Shown here: piece after piece, positions 25,900 to 34,255 of the stretch
Position numbering within the stretch: the stretch's first letter is position 1
Layout: each line of letters starts with the position of its first letter
NCBI RefSeq assembly: GCF_001612905.1
Contig: NZ_BDBI01000024.1
Coordinates: 124,001-188,000, forward strand
Direction: 5' to 3'
Length of the DNA: 64,000 nt
DNA from: Nocardia ignorata NBRC 108230
Lineage (GTDB): Bacteria > Actinomycetota > Actinomycetes > Mycobacteriales > Mycobacteriaceae
Notes under the pieces: generated by a model
Told to the model about the DNA's origin: nothing
What the model saw: only the letters and a program-made list of their open reading frames with translations
Databases searched by the model: none
Translations under genes and position numbers: made by a program

Positions 25900-27057
25900 A
25901 TGACATCTTCGACCAACCCGACCCGGCGGGCCAACCGCACCGGCCCCTTTCCCCGGGCGCTCACCTGTGCCGAGACAAGCCCCGGTTACCGGGATCTGCC
26001 CACCCCCGCCGTCCGCGTCGACGAGCCCGGCGATCTCATCGCCGCGCTCCCGGCGATGCTCGGTTTCGTACCCGAACGCTCCCTCGTCGTCGCCGTCCTG
26101 CACCCGCACCCCACCGCCGCCGCCGCGATCGACGCCGTGGTGCGCTTCGACCTCGACGCCGTCACCGATCCCGACCACTACGAGCATTTCCTCGGGTGTC
26201 TCGGGTCGATCTGCCTGCGTGAACGAGCGAGTGGGGTGTTCGCCGTCTTCATCGACGACCGGCAGCGATCCTTCTCGTCCACCGCCGTGCGCGGCCACGC
26301 GCTGCTCGCCGCGATCGGTGCGCAGGGGATCGAGGTGCGTGGGGCCTGGGCGGTGCGTGCCGTCGCCGCGGGCGCGCGATACCGCAGTCTGCTCGGGGCC
26401 GGCGGCGGGTTGGTCGCCGACCCGGACTCCTCGATGGTCTCGCTGTCACATGTGCTCGACGGCAGGCAGATACGGCGCTCCCGGGGCGAACTCACGGCGC
26501 TGGTCGAACCCGACGAACAGTTGTGCGCGCGGGTTCGGCGCAAGCTCGGACCGGCCGTCGCCCGCTACCGTGGCGGGCTCGCGACGGCCGAACGGGTGGG
26601 GGAGGGCGCGGTGTTTCAGCGTCGCGCGCTGGAGTGGGTGCTCTGGCAGATTGCCGACGCCACCTCGGGACTGCCACGCGCCGATCGCGAATTCGCCAGG
26701 CTGGCCGCCACTTTGCGTGATCGGGCGGTTCGGGACGCGCTCTACGGGCTGGCCGTCACCGACCATGCCGAAGCGGCGGAAGGGTTGTGGGCACAGCTGG
26801 CCAGGGCCACCCCGGCGGGCGACCGCGCCGAGGCGGCCGCACTGCTCGGCTTCAGTGCCTACGTGCGCGGCGACGGGCCGTTCGCGGGCATCGCGCTGGC
26901 CGCCGCCGTGGATGCCGACGGTGACCATCCGATGGCGGTACTGCTGGAAACGTCGCTGCAGTCGGGTCTTCGGCCCGAACGGTTGCGTACGCTGGCCGAC
27001 TGCGGGCGCCGGATCGCCGCCGATCTCGGGGTCGACCTGGGGCCGGTGCGGCCGTGA
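25900..27057 (+). CDS. DUF4192-domain protein
   Basis: 385 residues. The DUF4192 hallmark near the N-terminus is clear: VDEPGDLIAALPAMLGFVPERSLVVAVL, followed by a long alpha-helical C-terminal half rich in Ala/Leu/Arg (RALEWVLWQIADATSG, AAALLGFSAYVRGDGPFAGIALAAA). DUF4192 proteins are common in actinobacteria and have no established function. Start ATG at 25900; an in-frame upstream extension is not conserved-looking. It converges on galE with a 23-nt gap. Confidence 0.88.
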   Translation: MTSSTNPTRRANRTGPFPRALTCAETSPGYRDLPTPAVRVDEPGDLIAALPAMLGFVPERSLVVAVLHPHPTAAAAIDAVVRFDLDAVTDPDHYEHFLGCLGSICLRERASGVFAVFIDDRQRSFSSTAVRGHALLAAIGAQGIEVRGAWAVRAVAAGARYRSLLGAGGGLVADPDSSMVSLSHVLDGRQIRRSRGELTALVEPDEQLCARVRRKLGPAVARYRGGLATAERVGEGAVFQRRALEWVLWQIADATSGLPRADREFARLAATLRDRAVRDALYGLAVTDHAEAAEGLWAQLARATPAGDRAEAAALLGFSAYVRGDGPFAGIALAAAVDADGDHPMAVLLETSLQSGLRPERLRTLADCGRRIAADLGVDLGPVRP

Positions 27058-27080
27058 GCGGGCCGCACCGGTCGGCCGGG

Positions 27081-28061
27081 TCAGCGGGCGCTGTGCGCCT
27101 TGTCGCCGAGCGAACGCAGGAATTCCCAGGCGTCGGTGACGATCTCGTCGATGTCGTTGTGCTCGGGCGTCCAGCCCAGCTCGGCGATCGCCTTCTCGCT
27201 CGAGGCGATCAGGACGGCCGGGTCGCCCGCGCGGCGAGGCGCGTCGATGGCCTCGATGGGCAGACCGGTCACCCGCTCGCACGCCGAGATCACCTCGCGC
27301 ACCGAGAAACCGGTGCCGGAACCGAGGTTGAGAACGCGGTGACTGCCCGGCTGCGAGGACGACAGGGCGAGCAGATGCGCCTGGGCCAGATCACGGATGT
27401 GGATGTAGTCGCGCACACAGGTGCCGTCGGGGGTGGGCCAATCGGTGCCGTACACCGAGATCGCCTTGCGGTGACCGAGCGCCACCTGCAGCACGAGGGG
27501 AATCAGATGGGTTTCCACCACACGGTTTTCGCCGAGCCCGGCGTAAGCGCCCGCCACATTGAAGTAACGCAGGCTCGTCGCGGCCAGCCCGTAGGCCACC
27601 GCGTAGGAGGTGATGGCGTGGTCGATCGCCAGTTTGCTCGCGCCGTAGGGGTTGGTCGGGCGGGTGGGCGAGTCCTCGGTGATCGGCACCTGTTCGGGCT
27701 CGCCGTAGACCGCCGCCGTCGAGGAGAACACCAGGCGCCCGGTACCGGTCTCGCGCATCGCGTCGAGCAGGGTCAGCGTCTTGGCCACGTTGCCGTGCCA
27801 GTACTTGGCCGGCTGCTCCACCGACTCGCCCACCAGCGACTGAGCGGCGAAATGCAGGACACCGTCGAAGGATTCGGCGCGCAGCAGGGCCGGGGCGGCC
27901 TCGGCGATATCGCCTTCGACGAATCGCGCGCCCGCCGGGACACCGTCGGCGTTACCGGTCGACAGGTCGTCGACGACGACCACCTCGTTGCCCTGCTCGA
28001 GCAACACAGCGGCGCACACGCCGCCCACATAGCCGGCGCCGCCGGTGACCAGAAGTTTCAC
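27081..28061 (-). CDS. galE: UDP-glucose 4-epimerase GalE
   Basis: 326 residues of extended SDR type. NAD-binding VTGGAGYVGG, the catalytic Ser/Tyr/Lys set (FSSTAAVYG, NPYGASKLAID), and the family end GWTPEHNDIDEIV are present. It interconverts UDP-glucose and UDP-galactose for galactan and other cell-wall sugars. It lies 3 nt downstream of ideR in an operon; the dtxR/ideR-galE arrangement is known in corynebacteria. Confidence 0.95.
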   Translation of the reverse strand: MKLLVTGGAGYVGGVCAAVLLEQGNEVVVVDDLSTGNADGVPAGARFVEGDIAEAAPALLRAESFDGVLHFAAQSLVGESVEQPAKYWHGNVAKTLTLLDAMRETGTGRLVFSSTAAVYGEPEQVPITEDSPTRPTNPYGASKLAIDHAITSYAVAYGLAATSLRYFNVAGAYAGLGENRVVETHLIPLVLQVALGHRKAISVYGTDWPTPDGTCVRDYIHIRDLAQAHLLALSSSQPGSHRVLNLGSGTGFSVREVISACERVTGLPIEAIDAPRRAGDPAVLIASSEKAIAELGWTPEHNDIDEIVTDAWEFLRSLGDKAHSAR

Positions 28062-28064
28062 GAA

Positions 28065-28751
28065 TCAGACCAGCCTCACCTGGACGGCGTGCGCCATCTC
28101 CTCGGACAATTCGAAACCGTGGTGCCCCGGCACCGTGATCAGCACCGCACCCGGCTTGGTCTCCACGGTGACGCGCGCGTCGGGAACGACACCGGCCTCC
28201 CGCAACCGGCCGATGACCTCGGGGTCGGTCTGGATGTGCTCGGCCAGCCTGCGCACGACCACCGCGTGCAGCGCGCCGTTGGGCAGGTCCGAGAGGCGGA
28301 TGAGCTTCTCCTCCATCGGCGGCGGGTCGGCGAGGCCGAGTTCGTCGAGGCCGGGGATGGGGTTGCCGTAGGGCGAAGTGGTCGGGTGGTTGAGCACCTC
28401 GATCAGGCGCCGCTCCACCTCCTCGCTCATGACGTGCTCCCAGCGACACGCCTCGGCGTGCACGTTCTGCCAGTCCAGCCCGATGATGTCGACCAGCAAC
28501 CGCTCGGCGAGCCGGTGCTTGCGCATCACCGCGACCGCCATCGAGCGACCCTTGTCGGTCAGCTCGAGATGGCGGTCACCCGCGACGAGCAGCAGGCCGT
28601 CGCGTTCCATCCGCGCGACAGTCTGGCTCACCGTCGGACCACTCTGCTCGAGCCGCTCGGCGATTCGTGCCCGCAAGGGCACCACGCCCTCTTCCTCGAG
28701 GTCGTAGATGGTACGGAGGTACATCTCCGTGGTGTCGACCAGATCTTTCAC
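28065..28751 (-). CDS. ideR: Iron-dependent repressor IdeR (DtxR family)
   Basis: 228 residues. The N-terminal winged helix binds DNA (RIAERLEQSGPTVSQTVARMERDGLL); the dimerisation/metal domain has EACRWEHVMSEEVE, carrying the Cys/Glu/His ligands of both metal sites, and a C-terminal SH3-like domain is present. IdeR with Fe2+ represses siderophore genes and activates iron storage. GTG start at 28751 behind AAGGGG. The promoter region contains a TAGAAT -10 box and a 9-bp inverted repeat. galE follows 3 nt downstream. Confidence 0.96.
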   Translation of the reverse strand: MKDLVDTTEMYLRTIYDLEEEGVVPLRARIAERLEQSGPTVSQTVARMERDGLLLVAGDRHLELTDKGRSMAVAVMRKHRLAERLLVDIIGLDWQNVHAEACRWEHVMSEEVERRLIEVLNHPTTSPYGNPIPGLDELGLADPPPMEEKLIRLSDLPNGALHAVVVRRLAEHIQTDPEVIGRLREAGVVPDARVTVETKPGAVLITVPGHHGFELSEEMAHAVQVRLV

Positions 28752-28774
28752 CTGATAACCCCTTCGTCGGCACG

Positions 28775-28780
28775 ATTCTA
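28775..28780 (-). promoter_or_regulatory. -10 box of ideR
   Basis: TAGAAT on the minus strand, 23 nt before the ideR GTG, leaving room for the AAGGGG ribosome-binding site. Confidence 0.55.
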
Positions 28781-28792
28781 CCCACGGGCGAA

Positions 28793-28817
28793 CGCCGGTC
28801 CGTGCGCTGGACCGGCG
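28793..28817. promoter_or_regulatory. Inverted repeat between ideR and acuC, candidate operator
   Basis: CGCCGGTCC / GGACCGGCG, perfect 9-bp arms around a 7-nt spacer. It lies 12 nt upstream of the ideR -10 box, over its -35 region. It is unlike an IdeR box (TTAGGTTAGGCTCACC type). Confidence 0.5.
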
Positions 28818-28867
28818 GCCCTATTTCTACTGCATGTCAACGTCTCACGGGGCCCGCTGCTTCCGGC

Positions 28868-28873
28868 TAGCGT
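28868..28873 (+). promoter_or_regulatory. -10 box for leaderless acuC
   Basis: TAGCGT ending 7 nt before the acuC ATG at 28881. Confidence 0.5.
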
Positions 28874-28880
28874 GGCGAGC

Positions 28881-30122
28881 ATGGTCACTGTGCCACCGAG
28901 CCGAGCGCCGGGAACCCTCGTATGGACCGAGCGATTCCTCGGCTACACCTGGAGCCCCGAACATCCGATGAAACCGGCGCGCCTGCGGTTCACCATGTCG
29001 CTGGCCGAAAGTCTCGGCCTGCTCGACGGTATCGAACCACTCGCGCCTGCCGAGGCTACTCAGGGCGAGTTGATGCGGGTGCACAGCAATGCCTATATCC
29101 AGGCGGTTCGCCGAGCCGGTGCGGGACCTGCCACCCCGGAGGACACCCTCTACGGCCTGGGCACCGCCGACAATCCGGTCTTCCCGCACATGCACGAGGC
29201 GGCTTCGGTGATCGTCGGCGGCACGCTGGCCGCGGCGCGGGAGATCGCGGCCGGGCGTACCCGGCGCGCGGTGAGCATCGGCGGGGGCATGCATCACGCC
29301 ATGCCGGATTCGGCGGCGGGGTTCTGCATCTACAACGACGCCGCGATCGCGATCTCCTGGTTGCTGGACAACGGATTCGACCGGATCGCGTATGTGGATG
29401 TCGATGTTCATCACGGTGACGGTGTGCAGCGCGCGTTCTACGCCGATCCACGGGTGCTCACGGTGTCGCTGCACCAGCATCCGGCCACGCTGTGGCCCAA
29501 TACCGGGTGGCCGGAGGAGACCGGGCTCGGTAGCGCCGAGGGGACCTCGATCAACCTGCCGTTGCTGCCCGGCACCCGGGACGCGCAGTGGCTGCGCGGT
29601 TTTCACGCGGTGGTGCCCGGTGCGATCGCCGCGTTCCGGCCGCAGATCATCGTGAGCCAGTGCGGGGTGGACACCCACCGCGAGGACCCGCTCGCCGATC
29701 TGGAACTGACCGTCGACGGTCAGCGCGCGGCCTTCCTCGCCATGCGCGAGCTGGCCGACCGCCACGCCGAGGGCAGATGGCTCGCGCTCGGTGGTGGCGG
29801 CTACGGCGTGGTGCGGGTGGTGCCACGGGCGTGGACGCACCTGCTCGCGGCCGCGCTGGATCGCCCCTTGGCGCCGGACACCCCGATTCCCGAGAGCTGG
29901 CGCGAGCAGGTACGCGCGTCGGCGCCGCGGATCACCCCGCCGACGACGATGAGCGACGGTGGCGACCCGACCTACCGCCCGTGGGACGGGCCGGGCGGCA
30001 CCCCCGAGATCGGTGACGCCGACGAGGTCCGAGCCCAGCGCGCGGTCGACACCGCCATCTCGGCCACCCGACGGGCCAGTTTCTCGCTGCTCGGTCTCGA
30101 CCCGGAGGATCCCCGTGACTGA
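28881..30122 (+). CDS. acuC: AcuC-type lysine deacetylase (histone deacetylase fold)
   Basis: 413 residues. Zinc-dependent deacetylase motifs are complete: the tandem His in GGGMHHAMPDSAAGFC, zinc ligands in VDVDVHHGDGVQ, and the catalytic Tyr in LGGGGYGVVR. AcuC in Bacillus removes acetyl groups from acetyl-CoA synthetase and reactivates it. The start ATG at 28881 follows a -10 box by 7 nt. The stop overlaps the start of the GNAT/ADP-forming synthetase-like gene by 8 nt, so a deacetylase and an acetyltransferase share one transcript. Confidence 0.93.
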   Translation: MVTVPPSRAPGTLVWTERFLGYTWSPEHPMKPARLRFTMSLAESLGLLDGIEPLAPAEATQGELMRVHSNAYIQAVRRAGAGPATPEDTLYGLGTADNPVFPHMHEAASVIVGGTLAAAREIAAGRTRRAVSIGGGMHHAMPDSAAGFCIYNDAAIAISWLLDNGFDRIAYVDVDVHHGDGVQRAFYADPRVLTVSLHQHPATLWPNTGWPEETGLGSAEGTSINLPLLPGTRDAQWLRGFHAVVPGAIAAFRPQIIVSQCGVDTHREDPLADLELTVDGQRAAFLAMRELADRHAEGRWLALGGGGYGVVRVVPRAWTHLLAAALDRPLAPDTPIPESWREQVRASAPRITPPTTMSDGGDPTYRPWDGPGGTPEIGDADEVRAQRAVDTAISATRRASFSLLGLDPEDPRD

Positions 30123-32883
30123 ACCACTGCTGCCCGACACGCCCGATACGCCCGCGAACCCGCCCGAGCCGCCGCCGCAGCTGTTCGGCGATGTACTGGC
30201 GGCCGACGGCGGGGTGGTGCGGATCCGCCCGATCGTGCCCGCCGATGCCGACGCGCTCGCGGATTTCCACGCCCGGCTCTCGGATCGCACCCGCTACCTG
30301 CGCTATTTCGGTCCCTATCCGAGAATCTCGCCTAAGGACATGTACCGCACCACCCATCTCGACTATCACGATCGAGTGGGGTTGGTCGCGGTGCTCGGTA
30401 CCGCGATCATCGCGGTGGCCCGCTACGAACTGCTCGACCGGCCGGGGCCGCGCGCGGCCGAGGTGGCGTTCGTCGTCGCCGACGAACACCAGGGGCGCGG
30501 ACTCGGGTCGATCCTGCTCGAGCACCTCGCGGGTGCCGCCGCCGAGAACGAGGTGGAGACCTTCACCGCCGAGGTGCTGGCCGAGAACGAGGCCATGATC
30601 ACGGTGTTCCGTGACGCCGGCTACCAGTTGCAGCGCAGCCGCGACGGCTCCGAGGTGCACCTGGAGTTCGCGATCGACCCCACCGAGGCCCTGCGCACCG
30701 TCCGGGACGCCCGGGAGGCGGCGTCGGAGGCGCGCAGCGTGGGCAATCTGCTCGCACCCGGTTCGGTGGCGGTGATCGGCGCGTCGCCGGAGAGCACACG
30801 GGTCGGCGGTGCCGTACTGGCCAACCTGCTCGCCGGGGGATTCGCCGGCCCGGTGTTCCCGGTGAATCCGCACCGCCGCTCGGTGCGCGGGGTGCGCGCT
30901 TACGCCACCGTCCGCGAGATTCCCGACGAGGTCGACCTCGCCGTCGTCGCGGTGCCGCCCGCCGCGATCGGATCGGTGCTCGACGACTGCATGGCCAAGG
31001 GCGTCAAAGGCTTGATCGTGCTCACCGCCGGTTTCGGGGAGACCGGGCCCGCGGGGTTGGCCGCCGAACAGGACCTGGTCGCCGCCGCCCGGGGGCACGG
31101 GATGCGGGTGGTCGGACCGAGCGCGCTCGGCATCGCCAATACCGACCCGGCCGTAGGGCTCAATGCCACCCTCGCCCCGGTCCTGCCGCAGCGTGGGCGG
31201 ATCGGGTTCTTCTGCCAGTCCGGCCCGCTCGGCGCCGCCATTCTCGCCGAGGCCGCCACCCGTAATCTCGGGGTGTCGACGTTCGTGTCGGCGGGCAACC
31301 GCGCCGATGTGTCGGGCAACGACCTGCTGCAGTACTGGGACACCGCCGCCGATACCGAGGTGATCCTGCTCTACCTGGAGAGTTTCGGTAATCCGCGCAA
31401 GTTCTCCCGGCTCGCGCGGCGGGTGGCGCGCGGCAAACCGATCGTGGCCGTGAGCAGCGGCAGGCTGGCCGCCGGTGCCGACATGGATCGCACAGTGGTG
31501 CGTGACTTGTTCGCCCAGGCCGGGATCATCCAGGTGGACTCCATCTCCGAACTGTTCGACTGCGCCGCCTTACTCGCTTGTCAGCCGTTGCCGCGCGGAC
31601 CACGGGTAGCGGTGGTCGGCAACAGCGCTGCCCTGAACTGGCTGGCCATCGACGCGGCCACCAGCGAGGGCCTACGTATCCACCGCCCGCCCACAGCCGT
31701 CGACCGCGGCCCCGGAGCCCGGCCGACCGAACGCGGACCGGGCGGTCCAGAAGTCGACCTCGGAGGTGTGGCGGCTGACGGGCCGGTGGATCTCGGGCCC
31801 GAGGCGACCCCTGCCGACTACCGGGAGGCCGTGCTGGCGGCTTTGCGCAGTGAGGAGGTCGATGCGGTGATCGTGGTTGTCGCGCCGCCGGTGCCGGTGC
31901 ATATGGGTGGGTTCGCGGATGCGTTGCGTGCGGCTGCGGCCGCCGCACCCGACCGGGACAAACCGGTGCTCACCACCTTCGTGGCGGAATCCGGAATTCC
32001 CGATCTGCTCGCGGTGCGATCGACCGGTGGTGCGCCGGGACGCGGGTCCATCCCGTCGTATCCCGATCCGGAACGGGCCGCCCGTGCGCTGGCCAGGGTC
32101 GATCGCTACGCGCGCTGGCGGGATCGGCCCGTCTCACCGGTGGTTCGTCCTCCCGGCATCGATACCGCCGCGGCGACGGCGCTGGTGGAGCAGTGGTCGG
32201 CCGGGTCGTCGGGACGGTGGCTCACCGATGACGAGGCGGTGCGATTGCTCGAGTGCTACGGCATCGACATCGTCGACTTCCGGGCGGTGCGTGACGCGGA
32301 GCAGGCGGTGGCCGCAGCCGAGGAACTGGGCTACCCGGTCGCCGCGAAGGCCACCGGTGAGCTGTGGCGGCGCAGACCAGATCTGATCGGGGTCCGGCTG
32401 GATCTGTGGGGGCCCGACGCGGTCCGTCAGGCGTACACCGATCTCGTCGCGATCTGCGGCGACCCCCTGTTGCACGTGCAGAAGATGGCGACCAAGGGCG
32501 TCGGGTGCGTGCTGAGCGTCACCGACGACCCGTCGTTCGGCTCGGTCATCGAGTTCGGCCTGTCCGGGATGATCATGGACCTGCTCGGCGACCGTGCCCA
32601 CCGCGCACTACCGCTGACCGCCGACGAGGCCGCCGCCCTGATCGACGCACCTCGCGCCGCACCACTGCTCTCGCCCGGCCCGGCCGGCCCGGGCGTGGAC
32701 AAGGCGGCGCTCATCGAACTGGCCCAACGCATTTCGGCCCTCTTCGACGACATCCCCCAGATGCGCGAACTGTCCTGCGACCCCGTCCTGGCTTCCCCCG
32801 GCTCGGCCGAGATCATCTACGCCCGGGCCCGCATCGGTCCCCAACCCACCCGCTTCGACATCGGCCCCCGACGCCTGGCATGA
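30115..32883 (+). CDS. Pat-type lysine acetyltransferase: GNAT domain plus ADP-forming acyl-CoA synthetase-like domain
   Basis: 922 residues. Domain order: GNAT (~25-190, acetyl-CoA loop VADEHQGRGLGSILLEHL); CoA-binding Rossmann-like domain (~205-330); succinyl-CoA-ligase-like domains (~345-680); C-terminal ATP-grasp (~700-915). Active ADP-forming synthetases carry a phospho-His in a ...SHTGA... segment soon after KP(V/I)xxxxSGR; here that stretch (after Lys441, KPIVAVSSGRLAAGADMD) is shortened and has no His, so the large domain is probably a ligand sensor rather than an enzyme, as reported for Pat/PatZ. GTG start at 30115 with GGAGGA, overlapping acuC by 8 nt. A Gly/Pro-rich stretch near ~525-565 looks disordered. 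Confidence 0.9.
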   Translation: MTEPLLPDTPDTPANPPEPPPQLFGDVLAADGGVVRIRPIVPADADALADFHARLSDRTRYLRYFGPYPRISPKDMYRTTHLDYHDRVGLVAVLGTAIIAVARYELLDRPGPRAAEVAFVVADEHQGRGLGSILLEHLAGAAAENEVETFTAEVLAENEAMITVFRDAGYQLQRSRDGSEVHLEFAIDPTEALRTVRDAREAASEARSVGNLLAPGSVAVIGASPESTRVGGAVLANLLAGGFAGPVFPVNPHRRSVRGVRAYATVREIPDEVDLAVVAVPPAAIGSVLDDCMAKGVKGLIVLTAGFGETGPAGLAAEQDLVAAARGHGMRVVGPSALGIANTDPAVGLNATLAPVLPQRGRIGFFCQSGPLGAAILAEAATRNLGVSTFVSAGNRADVSGNDLLQYWDTAADTEVILLYLESFGNPRKFSRLARRVARGKPIVAVSSGRLAAGADMDRTVVRDLFAQAGIIQVDSISELFDCAALLACQPLPRGPRVAVVGNSAALNWLAIDAATSEGLRIHRPPTAVDRGPGARPTERGPGGPEVDLGGVAADGPVDLGPEATPADYREAVLAALRSEEVDAVIVVVAPPVPVHMGGFADALRAAAAAAPDRDKPVLTTFVAESGIPDLLAVRSTGGAPGRGSIPSYPDPERAARALARVDRYARWRDRPVSPVVRPPGIDTAAATALVEQWSAGSSGRWLTDDEAVRLLECYGIDIVDFRAVRDAEQAVAAAEELGYPVAAKATGELWRRRPDLIGVRLDLWGPDAVRQAYTDLVAICGDPLLHVQKMATKGVGCVLSVTDDPSFGSVIEFGLSGMIMDLLGDRAHRALPLTADEAAALIDAPRAAPLLSPGPAGPGVDKAALIELAQRISALFDDIPQMRELSCDPVLASPGSAEIIYARARIGPQPTRFDIGPRRLA

Positions 32884-32963
32884 ACGATCACACGCCCGCG
32901 TCGGCGCACCTGGCGCCCGCTCAGTGGCGGTACATGCCACAGGCGGGGCGGTGGTGAACGGAC

Positions 32964-33021
32964 AACGCCGACCGGTTCGCGACCCCGGAGGGGGATGGAG
33001 TCACGGACACCGGTCGGCGTT
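32964..33021. terminator. Hairpin between convergent pat and sigB
   Basis: 13-bp perfect inverted repeat AACGCCGACCGGT (32964-32976) / ACCGGTCGGCGTT (33009-33021), with a 32-nt loop. Its place between convergent genes suggests a bidirectional terminator; the long loop is unusual. Confidence 0.5.
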
Positions 33022-33118
33022 TCGGAAGACGACCCCTGGGGGCCGTCAGGTCTGGGTCAGCGCACGCAGATCACCGTCGGCACGAAGGCGGCGGATCAGT
33101 ACGGCGCTGACGGGGGGG

Positions 33119-34087
33119 TCAGCTCGCGTAGGCACGCAGGCGGTCGGCGCGCTCACCCTTGCGCAGCTTCGACATGACCTCGCGCTCGATCTGACGCACC
33201 CGCTCGCGGGACAGGCCGAACAGCTTGCCGATCTGGTCGAGGGTGCGGGGTTGCCCGTCGTCGAGGCCGAAGCGCAGGCGGATGACCTGCTGTTCGCGTT
33301 CGTCGAGGGTGGCCAGGACGCTGCGGACGTCGTGGTGGAGCAGGCCCGCGATCACGGCGCTCTCGGCCGAGGTGGCCTCGGAGTCCTCGATGAAGTCGCC
33401 GAGGGGCGCTTCCTCGTCGTTACCGACGGGCATGTCGAGGCTCACCGGGTCGCGGCTGTGGTCGAGCAGGTCGGCGATCTTCTCCACCGGGATGCCCGAC
33501 TCGTTGGCCAGTTCGGCATCGGTGGCCTCGCGACCGAGCTGCTGATGCAGTTCGCGCTTGATCCTGGCGAGCTTGTTCACCTGTTCGACCAGGTGCACGG
33601 GCAGCCGGATGGTGCGGCTCTGATCGGCCATACCCCTGGTGATGGCCTGGCGGATCCACCAGGTGGCGTAGGTGGAGAACTTGAAGCCCTTGGCGTAGTC
33701 GAACTTCTCCATCGCGCGGATGAGGCCGAGGTTGCCCTCCTGGATGAGATCGAGCAACGGCATGCCGCGGCCGGTGTAGCGCTTGGCCAGCGAAACCACC
33801 AAACGCAGGTTGGCCTCGAGCAGGTGCGAGCGGGCGGCTTGCCCCTCGCGGACCAGAACGGCCAGGTCACGCTTGCGGGCCGCCGATAACCGCTTGCCGG
33901 TCTCGAGCAGGTGCTGGGCATACAGGCCCGCCTCGATACGCTTGGCCAGCTCGACCTCGTCGGCCGCCGTGAGCAGTGCCGTGCGACCGATCCCGTTCAG
34001 GTACACGCGTACCAGGTCGGCGGCGGGGCTCTGGGCGTCGATATCGGACTCGCTGGGGCGCACTCGAGTAGTGGCGGGGCTTGTCAT
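33119..34087 (-). CDS. sigB: Principal-like sigma factor SigB
   Basis: 322 residues, a group 2 sigma factor. Regions 1.2 through 4.2 are present: the -10-binding helix FSTYATWWIRQAITR, region 3 and the region 4.2 helix-turn-helix LDQIGKLFGLSRERVRQIE. It lacks the long Lys/Ala N-terminus of SigA. In mycobacteria SigB sustains the general stress and stationary-phase programme. Start ATG at 34087, behind AGGAGG. Upstream is an ECF-type promoter, suggesting control by SigE/SigH-like factors. Confidence 0.95.
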   Translation of the reverse strand: MTSPATTRVRPSESDIDAQSPAADLVRVYLNGIGRTALLTAADEVELAKRIEAGLYAQHLLETGKRLSAARKRDLAVLVREGQAARSHLLEANLRLVVSLAKRYTGRGMPLLDLIQEGNLGLIRAMEKFDYAKGFKFSTYATWWIRQAITRGMADQSRTIRLPVHLVEQVNKLARIKRELHQQLGREATDAELANESGIPVEKIADLLDHSRDPVSLDMPVGNDEEAPLGDFIEDSEATSAESAVIAGLLHHDVRSVLATLDEREQQVIRLRFGLDDGQPRTLDQIGKLFGLSRERVRQIEREVMSKLRKGERADRLRAYAS

Positions 34088-34122
34088 GACTTGCCTCCTG
34101 TCGGTGGTGTCTCACTCCGATC

Positions 34123-34148
34123 AACGGACCCGACTTAGAGAAAGTTCC
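34123..34148 (-). promoter_or_regulatory. ECF (SigE/SigH-type) promoter of sigB
   Basis: GGAAC-N18-GTT on the minus strand (GGAAC at 34148-34144, GTT at 34125-34123). It matches the -35/-10 pattern for stress sigma factors that drive sigB in mycobacteria and corynebacteria. Confidence 0.65.
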
Positions 34149-34255
34149 CGATCCCGTGCGTGATAAACCGCTCTGAGCTGCGGATTTATCCGCGCACGGC
34201 TGAGAAGTTCCTGAGAAGGACGCCGTCGTGGAACGCGTGCCCCGTCCGGCCCGGT

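Noticed and set aside
27054..28880. N-terminal extension of the acuC frame across galE and ideR
   Set aside because: AcuC similarity starts at the ATG at 28881, immediately after a -10 box; the extension is antisense to ideR and galE.
28752..28880. IdeR iron box in the ideR promoter
   Set aside because: No sequence close to TTAGGTTAGGCTCACCTAA on either strand.
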